Positions 50,266 to 59,078 of a DNA stretch of 64,000 bases are shown here, piece after piece. The notes below the pieces were generated by a model. It ran no database searches. It was not told the DNA's origin and was given only the letters and a program-made list of their open reading frames with translations. The stretch comes from Bradyrhizobium sp. SK17 (GTDB lineage: Bacteria; Pseudomonadota; Alphaproteobacteria; Rhizobiales; Xanthobacteraceae): assembly GCF_002831585.1 (NCBI RefSeq), contig NZ_CP025113.1, forward strand, positions 6,649,001 through 6,713,000. The letters run 5' to 3'. The translations under genes were made by a program, and so were the position numbers. Position 1 is the stretch's first letter, and each line of letters starts with the position of its first letter.

Positions 50266-51111
50266 ATGCGCGACTTCCGTGATGCCAAGGCCATGGCGCA
50301 AACCCTGCGTGAAACCCTCGGCGCCAGATCGATCCCCCTCACCCATAGCGACAGCCTGGAGCTGATCGCCAAACTGTTCGGTCAACGCGACTGGAACACG
50401 CTGGCGGCGCGGATCCAGGTCGCCGGTCCGCCAAGCACGCTGGCCCAGACCGCAGAGCCCGCTGCGGAATCACCGCCGATCACGGCGCGGCACGAGGTCG
50501 CAGTCGATCCAGCCGTGCTCGATCATTATTCCGGATTCTACCGGCTCAGCGACCGCACCGTGTTTACGGTGACGCCCGACGGACATCATCTGATGATGCA
50601 ACTCACCGGACAGCGCTCGGTGCGGTTCTTTGCAGAGAGCACAACCGAATTCTTCGCCAAGATTGTCGATGCGCAGGTCAGCTTCGTGGTCGGGCCGGAC
50701 CGACGCGCCACTTCGCTTATTCTGCATCAGAACGGCAGCGACATTCCGATGGCGCGCATCGACGCCGCGACGGCAACGAAGATCGCCGATCAGACCGCGC
50801 AGCGCGTCAAGAACCAGTCGGCCAGTCCCGGAACCGAAGCTGCGCTTCATCGCCTGATCGATGGAATCGCATCGGGGAATCCCGACTACAACGAGATGAG
50901 CCCGGCGCTGGCGGCGGCCACCCGCAAGCAGATGCAGTGGCTTCAGCCGCTCGCGGACCTCGGCAACATCCAGTCGATCCGCTTTCTCGGCGTCGGCGAG
51001 CAAGGCGAGGACGTCTATAGCGTCAGGCACACGGACGGCGCCGCGCATTGGCGCATCGCGCTTGACGACAAGGGGATCATTTCGACCGCGTGGGTGACGC
51101 CCGGACCGTAA
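50266..51111 (+). CDS. Glyoxalase-related N-terminal domain protein, 281 aa
   Basis: The first about 50 residues (MRDFRDAKAMAQTLRETLGA, SHSDSLELIAKLFGQRDWNT) match the helical glyoxalase-related unit found ahead of other domains in rhizobial proteins. Then follows a region with DHYSGFYRLSDRTVFTVTPD and a C-terminal part with YSVRHTDGAAHWRIALDDKG that resembles the DUF3471/beta-lactamase-associated fold. No signal peptide. Function unknown. It lies alone on the plus strand. Confidence 0.7.
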   Translation: MRDFRDAKAMAQTLRETLGARSIPLTHSDSLELIAKLFGQRDWNTLAARIQVAGPPSTLAQTAEPAAESPPITARHEVAVDPAVLDHYSGFYRLSDRTVFTVTPDGHHLMMQLTGQRSVRFFAESTTEFFAKIVDAQVSFVVGPDRRATSLILHQNGSDIPMARIDAATATKIADQTAQRVKNQSASPGTEAALHRLIDGIASGNPDYNEMSPALAAATRKQMQWLQPLADLGNIQSIRFLGVGEQGEDVYSVRHTDGAAHWRIALDDKGIISTAWVTPGP

Positions 51112-51122
51112 GGCTGGCGCGG

Positions 51123-54100
51123 CTACTGAGCGGCGCTGGCGCGCCGCTCGCCCTTGATCGCCGGCAGCGTGCTCACCGGCGCGGCTTTCGGCTTGTCAGG
51201 CACCGATCCGGTCGACACCGGATCGGGCAGCAGCGCCCGGGCGGTGGCATCGGGGAAGCGGGACTTCATCTCGCGGATGAAGCCGTCCAGCGTGTCGACG
51301 CTGGCGGCCATCCGCGCGATCTGGGCGAACTCGGCGCTGGAGGTCGCGACCGGCTTGCTGGCCGCGTCGAACGCCAGCTTGTCGGCGTCGCCCGACATCA
51401 GCGGCGCGTATTTCTCGCGGAACCGGGACAGCCCGATGGCATCCTCTGCGAGCGCGTAGCCGACCACGGCGCGGATGATATCGGCCTTCTCGCTGGGATT
51501 GAGCGGGGTGAAGTCGCGCCAGCGGTCGCCGTAATAGAGCTCGATCTGCTCGGACGCTTCGCGCCAGTGCCGCGATGCCCAGTAGATGTCGGAGCGCAGC
51601 CGGATCGCCTCGCGGCCAGTGATGTTCGAGATGATGTCGAGCGCGAGGTCGTGCCGGCCGACGTCGCTCTGCGCCCTCGCCTCGAGCAGCAGCCGTTGCT
51701 GGCGCAGTTCGCCGGAGAGATCGGCGATCCGGGTCGAGCGCAGCGCGCCGATGGCGCGCTCGGGCTTGCGGTTCATCAGATAGACCATCGCAAGCCGGGC
51801 CGCGACCTGGGCGCGTGCCGCGCCTTCGAGACGCTTGTCGACCTGGTATTGCAGGAGATCGGCGGCCTGATCCAGCAGATCGACACCGACGAGGCGGTCG
51901 GCGAGCCGGCGAATCATCTCGTCGCCGCGGCGACCGATCGGCGTCAGCTCGCGATATTCGTAGAAGGTGCCGAGCGCATCGATCGGCGCCATCTCGTCGC
52001 CTTTCGGCCCGAGATAGAGCTGCACGAACAGCGCGGAAGCCGCGTCCTGCGCCTGACGCGATTCCGGCGCGTTCGGCTGGAGCCGGGTCGCCGCACGCGT
52101 CACCGCGAAGGCATCGGCATAGCGCGCGGTCTCGGCATAGATCTTCGACAGCTCGTACAGCGTCTTCAGCTCGATGTTGTCGCCGCGCCACAGCATCGAC
52201 AACAGCTCGAGCTCTTTCAGCACATCGTCACGGCCGATCTCACCACGCTTCTGCCGGAGCAGCGTCTCAAGCAGCTTGCCCTCGGCGGCGGCCTGGCGGT
52301 CGGCCGAACCGGCGGCGAAGCGGTAGGCGTCGAGCGCATCCTTCTCCTGGCCCAGCGCTTCGGCGAGCCGTCCGCGCAGCACCGCGGCCGCGGGCTTCAG
52401 CCCGTCGGGAACGCCGACCACGTCGAGGTCGCTCTTGCGCCGCGCGGCGCCGGAATAATCCTTCACCTCGAGCGAGGCCTTCATCGAATCCATCGTGACG
52501 ACACGTTGCAGGTCAGGCGGCAGGGTCGCGACCGCGAATTCGGCGTTCTTGAATTTTTCGCGCGCCTCGGCCCATTTGCCCTCGCGGGCGAAGGCGAGCC
52601 CCTTCCACAATTGGATATCGTAGCCGTTGCCGATCACGGGATTGGCGAGATCCTTGAGGCCGCGTGCCGGGCGTCCGATCAGGATGCTGGCGACTGCGTG
52701 CACCATCACCACCGACGGCGTCTCGCCGCCGCGCTTGCTCTCGGACAGGATCAGGTTGGCCACGCCATGGGCTTCCTGATACATGCCGCGCGCCATGTAG
52801 AAATCGGCGAGATCGAGCCGCGCCTGCGGCAGCTGCTCGGCATCGGCCGTCGACGCCGCCGCAATCAAGGTGTCGAGCTGCTTGAGGAAATTCTCCGACT
52901 GGTTCTTGCGCCACTCATCCGGATCGAACAACGGCTTCACCGCCGTGGTCGCCCGCTCGGCAGAAACGTCGGCCGATGACAGCGTCAGGCCGCCGGGCCG
53001 GCCGAGCGTCACCTTGTCGGCGCCGACCTCCGCCTTGACGTCGTCGGCGTTCGGACGAACCACGAGGCCATGGATCGATTCCAGCAACGAGAGCTCGACG
53101 AAATCCTGCCGCTTGATGATGCCGCGGGTCGGCGGCGGTGCGGTCACGACCCAGAGCGTATCGCCGGCGTCGGGATCGACCAGTTTATGGAGCTGGCCGG
53201 GATTGGCGAGCGGCACACTGACATTGGCGAGCGATGGTTCCGAGATGTTGCGCGCCACGGCGAGCGGCAGCGGCGGCTTCTGCCCTCGGTCCGCGAAAGT
53301 CAGCGTCCAACTCACGCCGCGCGAACGATCATCGCTCTCCAGCGACGGCATCTGCGGCCGGTTGAGGCGAAAGCGCACCGCTTGCCCCTTCTCCAGCGCG
53401 ATCGGGCTGACATCGGAGATCAGCGCGCCGCCCTTGGCGCGGATCGGATCGACATCGATCGCATCAAGCGTGTCGAACACCATCCACACCGTGTCGGCGC
53501 GGCGGAACAGCGCCGCCGGCGTCGCCCCAGGGAATGAGAACGTCACGCGCAGCCCGTCGCTGTCGCGCTGGGCTTCGACCATGGGCTTACCGCTGGCGCG
53601 GGCTTCGGCTGGCGGCGATGAGGTCACAGCGGGCTTCGGCGCGTCCGTCGCCGGCGCGGCCGCGACGATCGGTGCCGGCTTCGGCGGATCGTTCACGGGG
53701 GCCGGCTGCTCCATCGCCGTGCCGGCGCTGCCGTCGTGTGGCGCAGCCGCGATCTTCGGCAGCTCCGGATTGGGGCCCTCCGACCTGGGCTGTTCCGCTT
53801 TGGCGGGCGCCGGTTGCTCACCGCTCCCTTGCCCGGTCTTGACCGCTTCGGATTGCACTTGCGGCGGATCGGCCTTCGCTGGCTCCGCCTTTGGCTGCTC
53901 AGGCTTGGATTGTTCGGATTTAGACTGTTCGGGCTTGATCTCGATCTTGGCCTGCTGCGCGATGCTTTCCGACGTCACCGGTGCGATCGCCGCCGCACCC
54001 TTGGGTTTGCCGCGCGGCGTGGGCAACAACGAACTCAGCGAGGGCTTCGCCGCCTGCTGCTCGGTCGGCTGGAAGGCGACGTCGACGATATAGTTCTTCT

Positions 54101-54911
54101 CGTCGCGGAACGAATGCAAATCGACATCGCCGATCAAGGTGAGATCGACCGCCGACGTATCGGTGTCGGCACGCGCGCTGATCGATGCGACGTTCGGAGG
54201 CGCGGCGACCTTGGCGTCGGCAAGGTCGAAGGTCAGGACCGAGTTGAACGACAATGTCAGTTTCTGCTCGTTCAGCACCGAGGACACGCTGACCCCGTCG
54301 GGAACCTCGAACACGAAGCGCACGAAAGTGGGCTGCACCAGCGCGCGAACCCGCACCGGCGGCTTTTTCTTTGCCGCATCGGCGGCGCGCTGCATGCGCA
54401 GCAGGCGCTCGGCGGCGCGGGCGCGCTCGGCGAGCTCGCGGATCACCTCCTGCGGCAGCGACGGCGGCGGGCCGGTCCAGCTATCAGGCAGGAAGTCGAC
54501 GAAGATGCGCTCGCCGGCGGTCATGGTGTTGACGGTGACGCGGCGCGCCAGCGACAGGCGGATCGCCGAGCCGTCCGGATCGCGGCGCGCGGCGCCGACG
54601 TAATCGGGCACCGCGTCCGACAGTTTCTCGACGGGGATATCGACCGGACGCTTGAAGCGGATCACGATGATCGAGCCAGCGGTCGTCACCTCGGACTCGA
54701 CATCCTCCTTCAGCTTCAGCACCAGCCGCGCGAAGCCGTTCGCGGCGGAGAATGTCGCCTCACCTGGCACCGGCGGCGGATCTTCGGCACGCGCTGCGGT
54801 CGGACAGGCCAGGCCCGCGAGTGCAAGGCCGGCGGCAAGCAGGCACAAACGCGCAGTCCGCGCCCAGGCGCGGCCTCGCGACCATGTTCCAGCGGCAGCC
54901 GTTCGCGCCAT
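51123..54911 (-). CDS. Giant TPR/AMIN-like envelope protein in the flagellar region, 1262 aa
   Basis: A signal peptide (to about residue 42, TAARAE) is followed by a strand-rich AMIN-like region (FVRFVFEVPDGVSVSSVLNE, TFDLADAKVAAPPNVAS) to about 290, a Pro/Glu/Lys linker with short SEQ/PEQ repeats (to about 430), a second strand-rich part to about 690, and a helical TPR-type half (ARLDLADFYMARGMYQEAHG, WKGLAFAREGKWAEAREKFK). It is likely periplasmic and scaffold-like. A CtrA box lies 83 bp upstream, and it follows motE-fliM in the same orientation (with higBA between), so a motor or polar role is plausible. No enzyme motif. Confidence 0.8.
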   Translation of the reverse strand: MARTAAAGTWSRGRAWARTARLCLLAAGLALAGLACPTAARAEDPPPVPGEATFSAANGFARLVLKLKEDVESEVTTAGSIIVIRFKRPVDIPVEKLSDAVPDYVGAARRDPDGSAIRLSLARRVTVNTMTAGERIFVDFLPDSWTGPPPSLPQEVIRELAERARAAERLLRMQRAADAAKKKPPVRVRALVQPTFVRFVFEVPDGVSVSSVLNEQKLTLSFNSVLTFDLADAKVAAPPNVASISARADTDTSAVDLTLIGDVDLHSFRDEKNYIVDVAFQPTEQQAAKPSLSSLLPTPRGKPKGAAAIAPVTSESIAQQAKIEIKPEQSKSEQSKPEQPKAEPAKADPPQVQSEAVKTGQGSGEQPAPAKAEQPRSEGPNPELPKIAAAPHDGSAGTAMEQPAPVNDPPKPAPIVAAAPATDAPKPAVTSSPPAEARASGKPMVEAQRDSDGLRVTFSFPGATPAALFRRADTVWMVFDTLDAIDVDPIRAKGGALISDVSPIALEKGQAVRFRLNRPQMPSLESDDRSRGVSWTLTFADRGQKPPLPLAVARNISEPSLANVSVPLANPGQLHKLVDPDAGDTLWVVTAPPPTRGIIKRQDFVELSLLESIHGLVVRPNADDVKAEVGADKVTLGRPGGLTLSSADVSAERATTAVKPLFDPDEWRKNQSENFLKQLDTLIAAASTADAEQLPQARLDLADFYMARGMYQEAHGVANLILSESKRGGETPSVVMVHAVASILIGRPARGLKDLANPVIGNGYDIQLWKGLAFAREGKWAEAREKFKNAEFAVATLPPDLQRVVTMDSMKASLEVKDYSGAARRKSDLDVVGVPDGLKPAAAVLRGRLAEALGQEKDALDAYRFAAGSADRQAAAEGKLLETLLRQKRGEIGRDDVLKELELLSMLWRGDNIELKTLYELSKIYAETARYADAFAVTRAATRLQPNAPESRQAQDAASALFVQLYLGPKGDEMAPIDALGTFYEYRELTPIGRRGDEMIRRLADRLVGVDLLDQAADLLQYQVDKRLEGAARAQVAARLAMVYLMNRKPERAIGALRSTRIADLSGELRQQRLLLEARAQSDVGRHDLALDIISNITGREAIRLRSDIYWASRHWREASEQIELYYGDRWRDFTPLNPSEKADIIRAVVGYALAEDAIGLSRFREKYAPLMSGDADKLAFDAASKPVATSSAEFAQIARMAASVDTLDGFIREMKSRFPDATARALLPDPVSTGSVPDKPKAAPVSTLPAIKGERRASAAQ

Positions 54912-54993
54912 CTCGAAACGTCTTCTTGAGATTCTCAGCCAAGCCAGCGCGAAGCGCCCTCGCCCACGCGTCCCGATCTTGGATCGGGCGGCG

Positions 54994-55009
54994 TTAAGGA
55001 CCTGTTAAC
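54994..55009. promoter_or_regulatory. CtrA box upstream of the TPR gene
   Basis: TTAAGGACCTGTTAAC is an exact TTAA-N7-TTAAC. It lies 83 bp upstream of the TPR-gene start on the minus strand and 126 bp before higB on the plus. Because higBA has its own operators, the TPR gene is the likelier target. Confidence 0.7.
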
Positions 55010-55074
55010 GTCAACGGATTGTTTCGGATCGGGGCATGGCTAGACTAGCCGCGGTAAATTAATGCGGGCGAGCA

Positions 55075-55093
55075 TGTATCAAATTACGATACA
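55075..55093. promoter_or_regulatory. HigBA operator 1
   Basis: TGTATC and GATACA flank AAATTAC. Shares the GTATC half with operator 2. Confidence 0.65.
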
Positions 55094-55108
55094 GCGCTAT
55101 TGCCTTTT

Positions 55109-55125
55109 GTATCATGCCATGATAC
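55109..55125. promoter_or_regulatory. HigBA operator 2
   Basis: GTATCATG and its exact complement CATGATAC flank one C, a perfect 8+1+8 palindrome ending 9 bp before the higB start. Type II antitoxins commonly bind such paired sites to autoregulate. Confidence 0.75.
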
Positions 55126-55134
55126 CGTTTTGCC

Positions 55135-55419
55135 GTGATTAAGAGCTTCAAAGACGCTGTGACCAGAGCGGCCTTTGACGGCGAGACCCGAAAGGGATTT
55201 CCGGCCGACTTGCTTAAAGTCGCGCGCCGCAAACTCCAGTATCTTCACGCCGCCACGACGTTGCAGGACCTTCGGTCTCCTCCTGGCAATCGGCTGGAAG
55301 CTCTAAAGGGAGATCGCCGGGACCAACATTCAATCCGGGTGAACGATCAGTTCCGCATCTGTTTCATCTGGACCGAAGAAGGTGCGGTGGACGTGGAATT
55401 CACGGACTACCACTCCTAG
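55135..55419 (+). CDS. higB: HigB-type toxin, 94 aa
   Basis: A RelE/ParE-superfamily mRNA interferase of the HigB type: IKSFKDAVTRAAFDGETRKG, RKLQYLHAATTLQDLRSPPG, NRLEALKGDRRDQHSIRVND and QFRICFIWTEEGAVDVEFTD match the family. Such toxins cut mRNA at the ribosome. The start is GTG at 55135. It precedes the antitoxin gene by 44 bp, in the toxin-first order that marks hig systems. Confidence 0.93.
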   Translation: MIKSFKDAVTRAAFDGETRKGFPADLLKVARRKLQYLHAATTLQDLRSPPGNRLEALKGDRRDQHSIRVNDQFRICFIWTEEGAVDVEFTDYHS

Positions 55420-55463
55420 CTACGAGGTCCGCGCAGGATCGCCCCGACCAGAGAGAGTCGCAC

Positions 55464-55763
55464 ATGGCAAAGAAGCTGCCCCCCATGCATCCCGGCGAAG
55501 TACTTCGGGAAGAATTCCTGATCCCGTTGTCACTGTCGGCCGGTGCGTTGGCCAAGGTCTGCGGTGTTCCGCGCACCAGGATCGAACGCATCGCAAATGA
55601 GGAAACTGCTATCTCGGCGGATACCGCCCTGCGCTTGTCGAGGGCGCTGAACACGTCTGCCCAGCTCTGGCTAAATCTGCAGAACGCCTATGACGTCCGC
55701 GTGGCCGAGGCATCGCTTGCGAACGAGCTGAACAAGATCAAACCGGTGGTAGAGGCGGCCTAG
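55464..55763 (+). CDS. higA: HigA-type antitoxin, 99 aa
   Basis: A Cro/C1-type HTH in the HigA family: LPPMHPGEVLREEFLIPLSL, ALAKVCGVPRTRIERIANEE, TALRLSRALNTSAQLWLNLQ. HPGEVL is typical. It neutralises HigB and, with it, represses the operon. The pair is in the plus direction, wedged between the TPR gene and motE, both minus. Confidence 0.94.
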   Translation: MAKKLPPMHPGEVLREEFLIPLSLSAGALAKVCGVPRTRIERIANEETAISADTALRLSRALNTSAQLWLNLQNAYDVRVAEASLANELNKIKPVVEAA

Positions 55764-55805
55764 CAACTTCTCGCGCCAATTGACGGGCTTCTTGATCGGA
55801 GCCCC

Positions 55806-56609
55806 TCAATTCGATTTCGGCGCGAGGATCTTGCCTTCGATCTTGGGAAGCTCGTCGGTCGCCGCCGACTTGTCGCCGCCGGCGCGGCGGGCGAGTTCGA
55901 CGGTGAGCCGCTCGGCGGCCTCCGGCTGCATCAGGCCGAGAATGTCCGACATCTTGCGCGGCTGGATCTGCGAGGCGATCTGGTAGAGCACGCCCATCTC
56001 GAGCCGGTCGAACACCTTGGCGGCGTCCTTCGGCTTCATGTTCTCATACATCGTGACGATGCCCTTGAAGCGGGCGGCCTCGGCTTCGACCTTTGCCGCC
56101 GCATCGGCATTCGCCTTGGCGTCATTGGCCTTGGCCTCCTCGACCTTGGCCTCGATGCGCTTCTCGGCCGCCTTCAACAGGCTTTCGCGGATCTCGACCT
56201 CGCGTGCCCGCGTCTCCAACTCCTGGCGGCGCGACTGCAACCGTTCCAGGATCGCGCGCTCGGACGCCGACACCGGCGCGGGCGCATCGAGATTGACCAC
56301 GACGCCGTCGGGCTTGGCGGCTTCGGCGGCCGGCGCTGCCGGCTTCGGCGCCTCCTCCTTCTTTTCCTCCTTGCCGTGCACCGAGCCGGTGATGTCGCCG
56401 GAATCGGCTCTGTTCTTGCTGTCGGCCACCGGCTTGCTGGCGCCGGGGAAGTTGAAGTTCTGCTGCGCCCAGGACGGACCGGCCGGCGGCGTGTCGTCGG
56501 CAAACACGTAGCCGCCATCGAGCACGAGGCCCGCGACCTTCAGCACCATCAGGCCGAAGATCGCGACCAGCACCACGGGCATCACTCTGATGTCACGAAG
56601 CCACTTCAT
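55806..56609 (-). CDS. motE: MotE-like flagellar motor chaperone, 267 aa
   Basis: MotE-type proteins are periplasmic chaperones for MotC or related motor parts. Signature features: one N-terminal transmembrane segment (VLVAIFGLMVLKVAGLVL), a Pro/Ala/Lys-rich linker, a coiled coil (ILERLQSRRQELETRAREVE), and the MgtE-N-like end (YENMKPKDAAKVFDRLEMGV, ASQIQPRKMSDILGLMQPEA). The ATG overlaps the stop of the next gene upstream (ATGA). The operon is fliL-fliM-DUF6468-like-motE. Confidence 0.9.
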   Translation of the reverse strand: MKWLRDIRVMPVVLVAIFGLMVLKVAGLVLDGGYVFADDTPPAGPSWAQQNFNFPGASKPVADSKNRADSGDITGSVHGKEEKKEEAPKPAAPAAEAAKPDGVVVNLDAPAPVSASERAILERLQSRRQELETRAREVEIRESLLKAAEKRIEAKVEEAKANDAKANADAAAKVEAEAARFKGIVTMYENMKPKDAAKVFDRLEMGVLYQIASQIQPRKMSDILGLMQPEAAERLTVELARRAGGDKSAATDELPKIEGKILAPKSN

Positions 56610-57079
56610 GCAGCGAGGCCGGCGGCCCTCCGGCGCTCGGTGAAGGCTTCAGCCGCCGCGGCGACCGCGTGAGCGGCGGAGACCCTGGGCGCCGGTGCCG
56701 CCGGTGCGGCGGGCGCGGACGCGCGTACCGGTGCAGGCGCGGGCTCGGACGGCCGTGCCGCGAGCGCGATCTTGGAGAGCCGACGCACCACGTGATCGCC
56801 TTCGGCGAGCTGGGTCTTCAGCAGTCCCGACATCTGCGTCGCCGCGTCGAGCTGGTTGCCGAGGTTCTCGTTGACGTCGCGCACGGCGTGCTTCAACCCG
56901 CCGATCGCCCGCTCGGCGATCTCCGTGGCCGTGATCAATTCGGCAATGACAGCCTTCAGCGAATGCTCGTCCGCCTTCAGCCGCTGCAGGCGCTTGTTGA
57001 GCAGCCAGCAATAGCCGATCGTCAGCATCAGCAGCACGGCCACCAGGCTCTCGATTGCCAGTCCTAGTAGATGACTCAT
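56606..57079 (-). CDS. DUF6468-type flagellar-locus membrane protein, 157 aa
   Basis: One N-terminal helix (LAIESLVAVLLMLTIGYCWL), then a coiled region (NKRLQRLKADEHSLKAVIAE, NENLGNQLDAATQMSGLLKT) and a Pro/Ala-rich tail. This matches DUF6468, regularly found between fliM and motE in alphaproteobacteria. Its ATG overlaps the fliM stop (ATGA) and its stop overlaps the motE ATG, giving tight coupling. Function unknown. Confidence 0.85.
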   Translation of the reverse strand: MSHLLGLAIESLVAVLLMLTIGYCWLLNKRLQRLKADEHSLKAVIAELITATEIAERAIGGLKHAVRDVNENLGNQLDAATQMSGLLKTQLAEGDHVVRRLSKIALAARPSEPAPAPVRASAPAAPAAPAPRVSAAHAVAAAAEAFTERRRAAGLAA

Positions 57080-58278
57080 GGGGCCTCCATCATCTTGGTC
57101 CGCTCATCCGCCTTCTCGAACATCGCGAAGGTGGTTTGGGGTTTGCGCAAATTCTTGGTGACGCGGATCGCGACGCGGTCGCCGACGCGGCCCATGCGGC
57201 CTTCCGTCAAGGTGACGTTGCCGCAACGGACCGAGACCAGCGCGTCGGAACGGATATCCAGCGGCAGCGTGTCGCCGACCTTGAGCTTCATCAGCTCCTT
57301 CAGCGGGATATCGGCTTCATAGAGCACCGCGTCCACCGCGATCTCGGCCTGTGCCACTTCGGTCGCGAAATGGCCTTCCCAGATCGGGTCGCGGCCGAAT
57401 TTTTCGCCCATGAACATCTGCAACAGCACGTTGCGGATCGGTTCGATGGTGGCATAAGGCAGCAGCAATTCGACATTGCCGCCGCGGTCTTCCATGTCGA
57501 TGCGCAGGCGGACCAGGATCGCGGCATTGGCCGGGCGGCTGATTGCGGCAAAGCGCGGATTGGTCTCGAGCCGGTCGATCGTGAAGGTCACCGGCGACAG
57601 CGGCCGGAACGCCTGCTCGGCGTCGGACAGCACCACCTCGACCAGCCGCTTGACCAGATTGGTCTCGATCGTGGTGTAGGGCCGGCCCTCGATGCGCAGC
57701 TGGGTCTGGCCGCGGCGGCCGCCGAGCAGCACGTCGATCATCGAATAGATCAGGCTGGAGTCGACGGTGGCGAGCCCGAAATTCTCCCACTCCTCCGCCT
57801 TGAACACCGAAAGCACCGCCGGCAGCGGGATCGAATTCATGTAGTCGCCGAACCGCACCGAGGTGATGCGGTCGAGTGAGACTTCGACGTTGTCGGAGGT
57901 GAAATTGCGCAACGATGTCGTCATCAACCGCACCAGGCGGTCGAACACGATCTCGAGCATCGGCAGACGCTCGTAGGACACCATCGCGGAATCGATGATG
58001 GCGCGGATGCCGGAATGGTCGTCGAGGCTGACGTCGCCGACCGTGAAGCCGAGCAGATTGTCGATCTCCTCCTGCGACAGCACGCGCTCGCCATTGGTGC
58101 TCTTGCCGCCGAAGTCGCGGCTGCCGTCCTCGACCATGGCGGCCCATTGCAGCGCCATGTTCTCGGTGAGCTCGTTCTTGGCAGCTTCCGCCGCGGCCGC
58201 CGCGGGATCCTCGGAATCGAGCGAGGCTTCCCATTGGGCGGCAATGGCGTCCTGGTCCATCTGGTCGTTGCCGGCCAT
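57076..58278 (-). CDS. fliM: Flagellar motor switch protein FliM, 400 aa
   Basis: FliM forms the C-ring and binds CheY-P. VLSQEEIDNLLGFTVGDVSL carries the CheY-binding type start, and INSMVSYERLPMLEIVFDRL, TIDRLETNPRFAAI and GDTLPLDIRSDALVSVRCGN are conserved. The N-terminal extension of about 60 residues before LSQEEI is longer than in E. coli. It follows fliL by 18 bp and overlaps the DUF6468-like start. Confidence 0.96.
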   Translation of the reverse strand: MAGNDQMDQDAIAAQWEASLDSEDPAAAAAEAAKNELTENMALQWAAMVEDGSRDFGGKSTNGERVLSQEEIDNLLGFTVGDVSLDDHSGIRAIIDSAMVSYERLPMLEIVFDRLVRLMTTSLRNFTSDNVEVSLDRITSVRFGDYMNSIPLPAVLSVFKAEEWENFGLATVDSSLIYSMIDVLLGGRRGQTQLRIEGRPYTTIETNLVKRLVEVVLSDAEQAFRPLSPVTFTIDRLETNPRFAAISRPANAAILVRLRIDMEDRGGNVELLLPYATIEPIRNVLLQMFMGEKFGRDPIWEGHFATEVAQAEIAVDAVLYEADIPLKELMKLKVGDTLPLDIRSDALVSVRCGNVTLTEGRMGRVGDRVAIRVTKNLRKPQTTFAMFEKADERTKMMEAP

Positions 58279-58296
58279 GGCTCTACATCCATCCCG

Positions 58297-58788
58297 TCAC
58301 TGGATCACGACTTCCTTGAACAGCACCGCGTTCACCGAATTGGGCGCCAGCGCGAGGTTGACGCGCTTGGTCAGCTCTTCCTTGAGGCGGAACAGGCCGG
58401 CCGAGCCGTTGAGATCGCTCGGACGCAGTTCGCGCATGTAGGTCTGGAACAGGTCGGTGACCCGCGGCAGCGCCGGCTTGATCGCCTCGGCCTGCTTCTC
58501 TTCCTTCACCTCGAGCACGAGCTTCAGCTTGAGATACTGCACCCGCTCGCCGGGGGCGCCGACCAGATTGACCAGCATGTCCGGCACGTCGACGAAGCTT
58601 GGCGGCTTCGGCGGCGGCGCCGCCTCGGCATGCTGCTCGTCGCCATGGCCGCGCATGAAGAAGAACCAGCCGCCTGCGCCCGCGCCGAGCACGACGAGGA
58701 AGCCGACGACGGCAATGATCAGCTTGAGCTTGCCCTTCTTCGGAGCGGCCGCGCCTTCGCCGCCATCCGTCTTTTCCTCGTCCGCCAT
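58297..58788 (-). CDS. fliL: Flagellar basal-body-associated protein FliL, 163 aa
   Basis: A single-pass membrane protein that stabilises the stator: KLKLIIAVVGFLVVLGAGAG, WFFFMRG, then PSFVDVPDMLVNLVGAPGER, VTDLFQTYMRELRPSDLNGS. It begins the operon fliL-fliM-DUF6468-like-motE. A CtrA-type box lies 121 bp upstream, divergent from flgF. Confidence 0.95.
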   Translation of the reverse strand: MADEEKTDGGEGAAAPKKGKLKLIIAVVGFLVVLGAGAGGWFFFMRGHGDEQHAEAAPPPKPPSFVDVPDMLVNLVGAPGERVQYLKLKLVLEVKEEKQAEAIKPALPRVTDLFQTYMRELRPSDLNGSAGLFRLKEELTKRVNLALAPNSVNAVLFKEVVIQ

Positions 58789-58908
58789 CGTCCGCTCGCT
58801 TCACTCTGAAGGATGCGAACGCGATTTGCCCCAGCCTTGGCCTGAAGACGCAATACAAATGCCGCCGGCGCACACGCGCCCCACTGCGGCAACGCTAGGG
58901 CCCGAATG

Positions 58909-58924
58909 GTTAACGGAAGATTAG
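58909..58924 (-). promoter_or_regulatory. CtrA-type box upstream of fliL
   Basis: On the minus strand CTAATCTTCCGTTAAC, followed by CAT, fits TTAA-N7-TTAAC with one mismatch (first T is C). TTAACCAT is complete. It lies 121 bp upstream of fliL. Confidence 0.65.
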
Positions 58925-59041
58925 GATTTACCATCCACTAGGAAAAAACTGCCGGGCAAACATGGTCAACAAGACCTTTCTGCCGCCCGTTGGGGCGCCC
59001 GGAAAAACACCTAATCAATTGAAACATCTCAGTATTTCAAG

Positions 59042-59058
59042 TTGGCACGGCTTTCGCT
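59042..59058 (+). promoter_or_regulatory. Sigma-54 promoter of the flgF operon
   Basis: TTGGCACGGCTTTCGCT has GG and GC exactly 10 bases apart and differs from TTGGCACG-N4-TTGCT by one base. It lies 112 bp before the flgF start. The sigma-54 class needs an activator, likely FlbD, which is not in the window. Confidence 0.7.
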
Positions 59059-59078
59059 GAGAGGACGGCGTGACTGGC

